From Muribaculaceae bacterium (lineage in GTDB: Bacteria; Bacteroidota; Bacteroidia; Bacteroidales; Muribaculaceae): DNA of 13,434 bases. The position numbers were made by a program, and so were the translations under genes. Of this stretch, positions 1-7,400 are shown piece after piece. Positions within the stretch are counted from its first letter, which is position 1. Each line of letters opens with the position of its first letter. The stretch spans positions 1-13,434 of the forward strand of contig JAEEVB010000042.1 of NCBI GenBank assembly GCA_016287065.1, given 5' to 3'. The notes below the pieces were generated by a model. It saw only the letters and a list, made by a program, of their open reading frames with translations. It was not told where the DNA came from and searched no databases.

Positions 1-936
1 CATCTCTATCGCTGTTTCCCAGGTCTTTCCAACGGGAGCAGCCGTGGTAAGGCCCAATCCCAGGCAGTCTTTGCCTGTTTTCGAAAACAGCGAGGTGAAA
101 GTGGCGCCCAACGCCAGGCTTGCCGTCACCAGTTCCTCTTTGCGCGGAGCAAAGGCGGCGGTGGCAAAGGCATCGAGATGGCGCTCGCCGGCCTGCCAGC
201 ATTGTGCCCCGATGGAGCCGTAAACTCCCCAGTTTTCGAGGCCGGTATGGTAGAAACCACCTGCCTTGAAAGTGGTGTTTTCGATGGGTGTGAACTCCAC
301 TTCCGAGATGGTCATATAGCCTTTGTTCTTGTTTAACTTGTGCTTTAAGTTATATTTGTTACCACCCTCTTCATCAATTATTCCACCGTTATACACCGCT
401 CCTCTCCATGTTAAAGCATCGCTTAAAGTCCACTCAACATTTACGGCCAGACTGGTGTAAGGTGCAGTGGGGAATTTGGTGTTATAGATAACCGCGCTGG
501 TGATGAAGCCCAGGTTCATGAAATTGCCCGAAGTTTCACACAGTCCATACACATCGGTCATGTCCTGAATACCGGCGGTGATTTCCACATTGCCTATCCT
601 GTGGCTGTAGTTAGCAAAGTGCAAGAAAATGGGAAGATTGTCGTTGTCGTTGTTGTTCACGTACTGCAAGTCACCCACAAGGTCGTTGGTGGGATGGCCG
701 CAGTGGGCACTTCCAATTCCAAAGGTGAAGCGGCCGTTGCGCCAGGGGTTGATTTCCAGATCCAAGGTCGCATAGCCCACATAGCGGGCACCAGTCTTGA
801 TGCCTCCAGCCATGTTCACATTTAAATCAGCAGTATAACTTCCCATTGGAACAAATGTCTTTAGTGTGTCTTGCGCCACGGCTATTTGGCTGAATGTGAG
901 CACCACAGCCATGGTGGCAACGGCAATAATTCTCAT
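1..936 (-). CDS. OprB-type carbohydrate porin, N-terminal part (3' end outside window)
   Basis: I read 312 uninterrupted codons from an ATG at 934-936 to the window edge, so the C-terminus is missing. The start is followed by a clear Sec signal peptide: short basic N-terminus, hydrophobic stretch at about residues 5-16, and AVA before the likely mature start at Q22. The mature part alternates polar and hydrophobic residues as beta-barrel strands do, and contains a region (GIGSAHCGHPTNDLVGDLQ, roughly residues 73-91) like the conserved glycine-rich plug segment of OprB porins. Next comes an Asn/Asp run, then TAGIQDMTDVYG, like the OprB segment after it. OprB proteins form outer-membrane channels for sugars; the substrate here is unknown. 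The gene is divergent from the di-iron protein gene and has its own -7 element at 957-965. Family assignment is from memory of the motif layout; another 16-18-strand porin is possible. Confidence 0.72.
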   Translation of the reverse strand, partial: MRIIAVATMAVVLTFSQIAVAQDTLKTFVPMGSYTADLNVNMAGGIKTGARYVGYATLDLEINPWRNGRFTFGIGSAHCGHPTNDLVGDLQYVNNNDNDNLPIFLHFANYSHRIGNVEITAGIQDMTDVYGLCETSGNFMNLGFITSAVIYNTKFPTAPYTSLAVNVEWTLSDALTWRGAVYNGGIIDEEGGNKYNLKHKLNKNKGYMTISEVEFTPIENTTFKAGGFYHTGLENWGVYGSIGAQCWQAGERHLDAFATAAFAPRKEELVTASLALGATFTSLFSKTGKDCLGLGLTTAAPVGKTWETAIEM

Positions 937-956
937 GAATGTTTTGTTTTCGAGTT

Positions 957-965
957 GCAAAATTA
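957..965 (-). promoter_or_regulatory. Bacteroidota -7 promoter element of the porin gene
   Basis: Read on the minus strand this is TAATTTTGC, a perfect match to TAnnTTTG plus the usual C. It lies 20 bases before the porin ATG, giving a short leader. No -33 TTG at the ideal distance of about 20 bp is evident; the nearest TTTG on that strand is at 991-994, 25 bp away. Confidence 0.6.
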
Positions 966-1039
966 GGGTGTATTATAGGTTTTGAAATCCCAAAATTAAG
1001 GTATTTTTCTCAAAAACACTCCCTATTATTGGTGAGAAA

Positions 1040-1054
1040 TGGCAAATAATGCCA
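1040..1054. promoter_or_regulatory. Palindrome TGGCA-N5-TGCCA in the divergent promoter region
   Basis: This is a perfect 5-bp inverted repeat with a 5-bp AT-rich centre (AATAA). It sits 10 bp upstream of the -7 element of the di-iron protein gene, where a regulator could touch RNA polymerase, and between the two opposed promoters. Operator function is inferred only from position and symmetry; arms this short can arise by chance. Confidence 0.3.
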
Positions 1055-1064
1055 AAAAATAATA

Positions 1065-1072
1065 TATCTTTG
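1065..1072 (+). promoter_or_regulatory. Bacteroidota -7 promoter element of the di-iron protein operon
   Basis: TATCTTTG followed by C matches the TAnnTTTG consensus exactly and ends 18 bases before the ATG at 1091. There is no good -33 TTG at 19-21 bp spacing, so the promoter may depend on an activator. Confidence 0.65.
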
Positions 1073-1090
1073 CCCAAAATATAACCAATT

Positions 1091-1789
1091 ATGGCACAGA
1101 TTTTCTTTGACAAAGGGGGCAAATTGTCGGATATGATCACCATGTATCCCAATTTGCTGCACACATTGCCCCGATTCGACATCAGTCTGGGTTTCGGCAA
1201 CAAGACCATTGCCGAGGTGTGCGAGCAGAACGGCGTGAATCCCGATTTCTTCCTGCTCATTTGCAATGTCTACTCGTTCGACGACTATCTCCCCACCAAA
1301 CAAGAGCTGGCCACTGTCGACATGAGCCAGCTGGTCACCTATCTCGAGAAGTCGCATCGCTACTATCTCGACAAGCGCATCAGTCACATTCAGCATCACA
1401 TGAACCGAATTGTCGGATTATTGCAAAACAAGCGCATTGGCGATGTGTTGAACAACTTCATGGAGGTGTATCGTGGTGAGGTGGAAGAGCACTTCAATTA
1501 TGAGGAGCACAATGTGTATGCGCACCTCACCAAGTTGCAGCAAGGCATCCCCGACAAGGCCTATAGCATTGCCCAGTTCATCTCGTCGCATGGCAACCTG
1601 CAGGAGAAACTCGAGGACCTCACGCAAATCATCTTCAAGTACCTGCCGGCCCAGATGTCGGCCGAGGATGATGCCATCGAGGTTATCTTCGACCTGCTCC
1701 AGCTCTCGCGCGACCTCAAGAAGCACTCGCTCATCGAGGAGAAGATCATGGTTCCTTATGTGATGCAGCTCGAAAGGAGGGTGAAATGA
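1091..1789 (+). CDS. Hemerythrin-like di-iron protein, RIC/YtfE/ScdA type
   Basis: A 232-residue soluble protein. RIC proteins help restore iron-sulfur clusters after nitric oxide or oxidative damage through a di-iron site in a four-helix bundle. The C-terminal two thirds show the expected ligands: H89 (in SHRYY), H134 and E138 (HFNYE), H167, then H212 and E216 (KKHSLIEE). The steps of 45, 4 and 4 residues between H89/H134, H134/E138 and H212/E216 are those I recall for E. coli YtfE (H84, H129, E133, H160, H204, E208). The N-terminal ~65 residues resemble the ScdA_N domain (GFGNKTIAEVCEQNGV), but the usual Cys-Cys pair is replaced by LGFG around residues 33-36; the only cysteines are C44 and C58. 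It heads an operon with the overlapping regulator gene. The start follows a perfect -7 element. An oxygen or NO sensor rather than a repair protein is an alternative. Confidence 0.8.
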   Translation: MAQIFFDKGGKLSDMITMYPNLLHTLPRFDISLGFGNKTIAEVCEQNGVNPDFFLLICNVYSFDDYLPTKQELATVDMSQLVTYLEKSHRYYLDKRISHIQHHMNRIVGLLQNKRIGDVLNNFMEVYRGEVEEHFNYEEHNVYAHLTKLQQGIPDKAYSIAQFISSHGNLQEKLEDLTQIIFKYLPAQMSAEDDAIEVIFDLLQLSRDLKKHSLIEEKIMVPYVMQLERRVK

Positions 1790-2346
1790 AAAGTCGCATT
1801 CTCATCGTCGAACCGTCGGAGATGATTGTGGCAGGCCTTTCTGCCATACTCAAAAACCTGAACTACAGGGTGCTGGAGCCGCGTCGCACCGTCGACGGTC
1901 TCAGTGGCGACCTGGCTGTGCTGCGCCCCGATGTGATGATCATCAACCCCACGCTCTGTCCCAATCTGGCGCAAGTGCTCGACAGGCGCCCCATCAGGGT
2001 GGCGGCGCTGGTCTACCAGTATGTGGAGCAATCGCTGCTGCGGCAGTACGATGCCGTGATTGATGTGCGCGACCAGGCCAACATCATTGAGGGCAAACTC
2101 GTGGAACTGTGTTCGGCCGCCGCCCCAAGCGAGGCGCGAGCCACCGCCAGCCACGACCTCACCAAGCGTGAGACTGCTGTTTTGGTAGAGGTGGCAAAGG
2201 GGTTGACCAACAAGGAGATAGCCGACGCGCTCAACCTCTCGGTGCACACCGTTATCTCGCACCGCAAAAACATCATGCACAAGACCGGCATCAAGAGTGT
2301 GGCAGGCCTCACCGTCTATGCCATGCTCAACAACCTCATCGACTAG
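1786..2346 (+). CDS. LuxR-type transcriptional regulator with degenerate receiver domain
   Basis: A 186-residue protein: an N-terminal receiver-like domain (about 1-110), a linker, and a C-terminal LuxR/NarL helix-turn-helix (about 125-183) with the typical core GLTNKEIADALNLS, then VHTVISHRKNIMHKTG. The receiver lacks the phosphorylation machinery: the acidic pocket reads VEPSE, with a single acidic residue followed by proline, and the phospho-acceptor aspartate after strand beta-3 is asparagine (N54 in IINPTLCP). No conserved beta-5 lysine is evident. It probably does not work by phosphotransfer from a histidine kinase. Its ATG overlaps the stop of the di-iron protein gene (ATGA), so the two are co-transcribed and translationally coupled. 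I infer that it answers to the same stress, possibly through the di-iron partner. Family assignment is firm; the signal and targets are unknown. Confidence 0.85.
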   Translation: MKSRILIVEPSEMIVAGLSAILKNLNYRVLEPRRTVDGLSGDLAVLRPDVMIINPTLCPNLAQVLDRRPIRVAALVYQYVEQSLLRQYDAVIDVRDQANIIEGKLVELCSAAAPSEARATASHDLTKRETAVLVEVAKGLTNKEIADALNLSVHTVISHRKNIMHKTGIKSVAGLTVYAMLNNLID

Positions 2347-2466
2347 AGGACTGAGGCATTCGTGGATGATTCCGACCTCGTCGATGCGGCTCAACAAAAA
2401 GACTTGTTCAACCTCGTGGTTTTTATGGTCGATTTCCCTGTTTTTTGGTCAAATCTCACCTTTTTT

Positions 2467-2497
2467 TTGATTTTGCCACGAATTTGCCGTATCTTTG
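2467..2497 (+). promoter_or_regulatory. Promoter of the mlaEF-type operon (-33 TTG, -7 TATCTTTG)
   Basis: TTG at 2467-2469, inside a T-rich tract, is followed after 20 bp by TATCTTTG at 2490-2497, then C. This is the Bacteroidota housekeeping promoter pattern with good spacing. It lies inside the open frame that could start at 2445, so translation must begin downstream, at 2526 or 2529. Confidence 0.75.
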
Positions 2498-2525
2498 CGA
2501 AGTTTTCGACGAAATTGTCACCTTT

Positions 2526-3272
2526 ATGATGCTAACGCACTCCATAGCGAAATTTGGCGAGTACTGCGTCTTCTTGTGGCGCAGTGTGAGCATTCCCGAG
2601 AAGTGGCGAGAGTTCTTCAAGAACTATCGCAACGAGATCTACAAGCTGGGTATCGACTCTATCCCGCTCATTCTCATCATCTCGGTGTTCATCGGCGCGT
2701 TGTGTACCATCCTCATCAAGATGGAAATCTCAAACCCGCTGCTGCCACGCTATTCGCTGGGCCTCACCACGCGCGAAATCATCATTCTCGAGTTCTCGTC
2801 AACCATCCTATGCCTGATTTTGTCGGGTAAGATAGGTTCTAATATCGCTTCTGAGATAGGCACCATGCGCGTCACCGAGCAGATCGATGCCCTTGAAATC
2901 ATGGGCATCAATTCGGCCAACTTCCTGGTGATGCCTAAGATGCTGGGCCTCATCACCATTCTGCCGTTCCTCGTCATCATCAGCATGGGCACTGCCCTCA
3001 TTGGCGGCTATGTCACCTGCATCATCACGGGGCTCTTGCCGGTCGAAGACTATGTCTATGGCATTCAGACCCAGTTCATTCCGTGGTATGTGTGGTTCTC
3101 CCTCATCAAGTCGTTGTTCTTCGCCTTCATCATCTCCAGCATCTCCTCGTTCTACGGTTACACCGTCAAGGGCGGCTCGGTCGAGGTGGGCAAGGCCAGT
3201 ACCGACGCTGTGGTCATGAGCAACATCATGATTTTGGTGGCCGATGTTATGTTAACCATTTTATTGCTTTGA
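2526..3272 (+). CDS. MlaE-type ABC transporter permease (phospholipid transport)
   Basis: 248 residues from ATG 2526; ATG 2529 is equally possible. An in-frame ATG at 2445 is rejected because the promoter -7 element at 2490-2497 lies downstream of it. The family signature is clear: SGKIGSNIASEIGTMRVTEQ at 100-119, then IDALEIMGI, as in MlaE/YrbE permeases. Hydrophobic segments lie at about 45-64, 84-100, 138-172, 186-208 and 230-248, giving an inner-membrane protein with about five spans. MlaE permeases work with an MlaF ATPase and an MCE protein to move phospholipids between inner and outer membrane. The ATPase gene follows after 7 bases, but no MCE gene follows it. Function is inferred from the family; direction of transport and substrate cannot be read from sequence. 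Confidence 0.88.
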   Translation: MMLTHSIAKFGEYCVFLWRSVSIPEKWREFFKNYRNEIYKLGIDSIPLILIISVFIGALCTILIKMEISNPLLPRYSLGLTTREIIILEFSSTILCLILSGKIGSNIASEIGTMRVTEQIDALEIMGINSANFLVMPKMLGLITILPFLVIISMGTALIGGYVTCIITGLLPVEDYVYGIQTQFIPWYVWFSLIKSLFFAFIISSISSFYGYTVKGGSVEVGKASTDAVVMSNIMILVADVMLTILLL

Positions 3273-3279
3273 TTGCCCT

Positions 3280-4071
3280 ATGATTGAAGTGAAACACCTC
3301 GATAAGTTTTTCGACGGCGGCACCCGACAGGTGCTCTTCGACATCAATGCCCAGTTCTACGATGGTAAGGTGAACCTCATCATCGGCCAGAGCGGTTCGG
3401 GCAAGACGGTGCTGGTCAAGAACATCGTGGGCCTCTTCTCGCCCGATGCCGGCGAAATCCTCTACGACGGACGCGACATCACCCAGATGGACCGCAAGCA
3501 GATGAAGGCGCTGCGTGCCGAGATTGGCATGCTCTTCCAGGGCTCGGCGCTGTTCGACAGCGAGACGGTGATGGGAAATGTGATGTTCCCCCTCAAGATG
3601 TTCTCCACCATGAGTCGCGAGGAGCAAATTGAGCGCGCCCAGTTCTGTATCGACCGCGTGAATCTCACCGGCAGCGAAGACAAGTACCCGCCCGAGTTGA
3701 GTGGCGGTATGCAGAAACGAGCAGCCATTGCACGCGCCATTGCCCTGAATCCCAAATACTTGTTCTGCGATGAGCCCAACTCGGGACTCGATCCCAAGAC
3801 CTCCATCGTCATCGATGAACTCCTCTACGACATCACTCACGAGTTCGGCATCACCACCATCATCAACACCCACGACATGAACTCGGTGATGGGCATCGGC
3901 GAGAACATCGTCTTCATCTACAAGGGCCATGTGGGCTGGGTCGGCAACAAAGACCAGATTTACGATGTCGACAACGAGAACCTCAACAACTTCGTCTACG
4001 CCACCGACCTCTTCCGTGATGTGCGCAAATACCGCCGCGAGCACGGCTACACCCGCACCATCATCACCTAA
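3280..4071 (+). CDS. MlaF-type ABC transporter ATP-binding protein
   Basis: 263 residues with a complete set of ATPase motifs: Walker A GQSGSGKT (36-43), Q-loop Q87 in FQGSALFDS, signature LSGGMQKR (140-147), Walker B YLFCDE (160-165), D-loop SGLD (168-171) and switch histidine H198. FQGSALFDS and the LSGGMQKR signature are typical of the MlaF/MCE-associated subgroup. The last ~35 residues form a charged tail beyond the ATPase fold; in E. coli MlaF a C-terminal extension takes part in dimer and MlaB contacts, but similarity here is not shown. The gene follows the permease by 7 bases with no visible Shine-Dalgarno, suggesting translational coupling. It powers the MlaE permease at the cytoplasmic face. 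No MlaB-like STAS gene is seen nearby. Confidence 0.9.
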   Translation: MIEVKHLDKFFDGGTRQVLFDINAQFYDGKVNLIIGQSGSGKTVLVKNIVGLFSPDAGEILYDGRDITQMDRKQMKALRAEIGMLFQGSALFDSETVMGNVMFPLKMFSTMSREEQIERAQFCIDRVNLTGSEDKYPPELSGGMQKRAAIARAIALNPKYLFCDEPNSGLDPKTSIVIDELLYDITHEFGITTIINTHDMNSVMGIGENIVFIYKGHVGWVGNKDQIYDVDNENLNNFVYATDLFRDVRKYRREHGYTRTIIT

Positions 4072-4105
4072 CCCCTATCCACCACCTGACCTCATCAACC
4101 CCTTT

Positions 4106-4168
4106 CGAGTTCTCCGAGTTTTCCGAGTTCTCCGAGTTTTCCGAGATCTCCGAGATCTCTGAGATTAA
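4106..4168. repeat. 9-bp tandem array, consensus CGAGTTCTC
   Basis: Six complete units start at 4106, 4115, 4124, 4133, 4142 and 4151 with no indel: CGAGTTCTC, CGAGTTTTC, CGAGTTCTC, CGAGTTTTC, CGAGATCTC, CGAGATCTC. A degraded seventh (TGAGATT) follows. The first four alternate as an 18-bp higher-order unit; the last two are identical, and each holds the palindrome GAGATCTC. This suggests local duplication, as in slippage-prone or protein-binding arrays. Function is unknown. Confidence 0.9.
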
Positions 4169-4221
4169 CCAATGTGGTGCAATCTTGGGGATTCTTATCT
4201 TGCTCATGATCAATTGGTTAA
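4165..4221. repeat. Inverted repeat TTAACCAAT ... ATTGGTTAA
   Basis: Perfect 9-bp arms at 4165-4173 and 4213-4221 enclose 39 bases. Inside, GCAA (4179-4182) can pair with TTGC (4200-4203) as a nested stem. There is no T-run after it, so it is not a standard terminator, although it could fold in RNA at the end of the mlaEF-type transcript. It sits exactly between the two 9-bp arrays. Confidence 0.55.
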
Positions 4222-4230
4222 ATTAAATGG

Positions 4231-4291
4231 ATTCCCGAATTTCCCATTTTTCCCACGTTTCCCGCACATCCCATCCATCCCAAATGCACCC
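4231..4291. repeat. Pyrimidine-rich array with CCC every 9 bp
   Basis: CCC triplets begin at 4234, 4243, 4252, 4261, 4270 and 4279, spaced exactly 9 bp, with a seventh at 4289 (10 bp). The units are diverged (TTTCCCATT, TTTCCCACG, TTTCCCGCA, CATCCCATC, CATCCCAAA), so this looks like an older or more degenerate array than the one at 4106-4168, with a different unit but the same period. Confidence 0.7.
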
Positions 4292-4342
4292 AAAAAACGA
4301 AAATAATGCATTTAGGTAGTGCTATTGTGCCAAGATTTTTTG

Positions 4343-4350
4343 TAACTTTG
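4343..4350 (+). promoter_or_regulatory. Bacteroidota -7 promoter element of ileS
   Basis: TAACTTTG followed by C is an exact match to TAnnTTTG. It implies a transcript start near 4357 and a leader of about 60 bases before the ileS ATG. The nearest upstream TTG (4325-4327) is only 15 bp away, closer than the usual 19-21, so the -33 part is weak. No T-box-like leader is seen, and the leader is too short for one. Confidence 0.6.
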
Positions 4351-4417
4351 CACATTATTTTAAAAAGGGCTATGAAAACGGCTCGAAAAAGGCTATAAAA
4401 ACGACAAAAAAACATAT

Positions 4418-7400
4418 ATGAAGAAGTTTAACGAATATAGCAGATTCAACCTCTCGGACGTGAATAAAGACGTCTTGAAACAGTGGGACTCGGAGAACGT
4501 GTTTGCACGCAGCATCGAGGAGCGCGAAGGTGCTCCCACCTTTGTGTTTTATGAGGGACCTCCCTCAGCCAACGGCATGCCGGGCATTCACCATGTGATG
4601 GCACGCACCCTCAAGGACATCGTGTGCCGCTTCAAGACCATGCAGGGGCACCAAGTGCTGCGCAAGGCTGGCTGGGACACCCACGGACTGCCCGTGGAGC
4701 TCGGCGTGGAGAAGTCTCTGGGCATCACCAAGGAGGATATCGGCAAGAAGATTAGCGTAGACGACTACAACGCCACCTGTCGCAAGGAGGTGATGAAATA
4801 CACCCGTGAGTGGGAAGACCTCACGCACAAGATGGGCTACTGGGTCGACATGAACGACCCCTATATCACCTACAAGAACGGTTATATCGAAACCCTGTGG
4901 TATCTGCTCAAGCAGCTTTACAACAAGGGCCTGCTCTATAAGGGCTACACCATTCAGCCCTATTCGCCCGCTGCCGGCACCGGACTCAGTTCGCACGAAC
5001 TCAACATGCCTGGCTGCTACCGCGATGTGAAGGATCAGACCGTGACCGCACAGTTCACCGTGCCCGCTCAGGACCATCCCGTGATGAAGGCCATCATGGA
5101 CAAGGCCGACGCTGGCTTCCAGGACCTCTATGTGTTGGCATGGACCACTACTCCCTGGACCTTGCCCAGCAACACCGCCCTGTGTGTGGGTCCCAAGATC
5201 GACTATGTGGCGCTCGAGAGCTACAACCCCTATAATGGCAAACCGGGCATCTACCTCATGGCCAAGGCTCGTGTCAATGCCTATTTCAAGCCCGAGGGTG
5301 CCGAACTGCCCCTCGACAGCTACAAGCCCGGCGACAAGGTGATTCCCTACAAGGTGATTGCTGAGTTCAACGGCAACGACCTGCTCGGCCTCCACTACAA
5401 CCAGCTCTTCCCATGGGTGAAACCTGTGGACAAGGTGGGCGACCAGATTGTGGGCAACGACAACGGTTTCCGCGTGATTCCGGGCGACTACGTCACTACC
5501 GACGACGGTACTGGCGTGGTGCACATCGCTCCCACCTTTGGTGCCGACGACGCCAATGTGGCACGCGCTGCAGGCATTCCCGCCCTGTTCATCATCAACA
5601 AGAAGATGGAAACCCGCCCAATGGTGGACTTCGATGGCAAGTATTGGCTCATCGAAGACCTCGACCCCGACTTCGTGAAGAACTTCGTGAATGTCGATCT
5701 CTACAAGGAATATGCCGGCGCCTTTGTCAAGAATGCCTATGATCCCAAATACACCGTCAATGGCAAGTACGACGAGGCTGCTGCCAACAAGGACGAGGAC
5801 CTGAACATTTATATGTGCATTCGCATGAAGCAGGATGGCACTGCTTTCAAGATTGAGAAGCATGTGCACAACTATCCGCACTGCTGGCGCACCGATAAGC
5901 CCATCCTCTACTATCCGCTCGATAGCTGGTTCATCAAGTCAACCGCTTGCCGTGACCGCATGGTGGAACTCAACCACACCATCAAGTGGAAACCCGAGCA
6001 CACCGGTACTGGCCGCTTTGGCAAGTGGCTCGAGAACCTCAACGACTGGAACCTGAGCCGCAGCCGCTACTGGGGCACACCGTTGCCCATCTGGCGCAAC
6101 GACGATGGTGAGGAGAAGTGCATTGGCAGCATCGAGGAACTCTACAACGAAATCGAGAAGGCTGTGGCCGCTGGCGTGATGAAGTCGAACCCCTACAAGG
6201 AGAAAGGCTTTGTTCCCGGCGACTATAGCGAAGAAAACTATAACAAGATCGACATTCACCGCCCCTATGTCGACGACATCGTGCTCGTGAGCGACAGTGG
6301 CAAACCCATGAAACGCGAACTCGACCTCATCGACGTGTGGTTCGACAGTGGCGCAATGCCCTACGCACAGCTGCACTATCCCTTCGAGAACAGGGAACTC
6401 GTGGACGAGCGCAAGTTCTATCCCGCCGACTTCATCGCCGAGGGTGTGGACCAGACGCGTGGATGGTTCTTCACGCTCCATGCTATCGCCACCATGGTGT
6501 TCGACAGCGTGGCCTACAAGTCGGTTATCTCCAACGGTCTCGTGCTCGACAAGAACGGCAACAAGATGAGCAAGCGATTGGGTAATGCCGTCGATCCCTT
6601 CATGGCTATCGACAAGTATGGCAGCGACCCGTTGCGCTGGTACATGATCAGCAACTCGGCTCCTTGGGACAACCTCAAGTTCGACGAGGCTGGCGTGGAA
6701 GAGGTGGCACGCAAGTTCTTCGGAACGCTCTACAACACCTACTCGTTCTTCGCCCTCTATGCCAATGTCGATGGTTTCGACCCGGCAACAGCCACTGTGC
6801 CCATTGCCGAGCGTCCCGAAATCGACCGCTGGATCATCTCGCTGCTCAACAGTCTTGTGGCACAAGTTACTGCCGACCTTGATGACTACGAGCCCACCCG
6901 TGCGGCCCGCGCCATCAGCGACTTTGTCAACGAGAACCTCAGCAATTGGTATGTGCGCCTCAACCGCAAGCGCTTCTGGGGTGGCGATATGACGCAAGAC
7001 AAACTTTCAGCCTATGTCACCCTGCATGAGTGCCTCACCACCGTGTCGCTGCTCATGGCGCCCATCTCGCCCTTCTACAGCGATATGCTCTACCGCGACC
7101 TCACCGGCAGCACCACTTCGGTGCACTTGGCCCTCTATCCCAAGGCCAATCCCGAGGTCATCGACAAGGCACTTGAGGAACGCATGCACATGGCACAGAC
7201 CATCACATCGATGGTGCTCTCGCTGCGTCGCAAGAAGAACCTCAAGGTGCGTCAGCCTCTCACTTCGATCATGATTCCCGTGCTCGACGAGAAGCAGCGC
7301 GCTGCTATCGAAGCTGTGGGCAACCTCATCATCAACGAGGTGAATGTGAAGGAAATCAAGTATGTGGGCAACGATGAGGGCGTGCTCGTGAAACGCGTGA

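Larger units (their letters stand above)
4072..4417. other. 346-bp intergenic region with two 9-bp periodic arrays and the ileS promoter
   Basis: This gap between the MlaF-type gene and ileS holds no convincing gene. In order it contains a C-rich spacer (4072-4105), a 9-bp tandem array (4106-4168), an inverted repeat (4165-4221), a second array with 9-bp spacing (4231-4284), an AT-rich stretch and the ileS -7 element (4343-4350). The short open frames crossing it read out the repeats and look artefactual. Confidence 0.8.

Noticed and set aside
601..825. Plus-strand frame of 74 codons
   Set aside because: It lies wholly inside the porin gene on the other strand; its Val-rich run is the antisense of the Asn/Asp codons.
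1040..1054. Sigma-54 (-24/-12) promoter
   Set aside because: TGGCA is present, but the following GC comes 2 bp too early for the fixed -24/-12 spacing.
2410..2424. Terminator after the LuxR-type gene
   Set aside because: AACC-TCGT-GGTT followed by T's is only a 4-bp stem, too weak to call.
4106..4291. CRISPR-like repeat
   Set aside because: Units are 9 bp and directly adjacent with no spacers; no cas gene is present.
4218..4415. Minus-strand frame of 65 codons before ileS
   Set aside because: It translates the 9-bp CCC array and the ileS promoter; no gene-like features.
4565..5881. Minus-strand open frame of 438 codons inside ileS
   Set aside because: Antisense shadow of a well-conserved gene; its His/Val/Leu-rich product is typical of reversed GC-rich codons. 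The 5939-6997 and 7007-7852 frames are the same.
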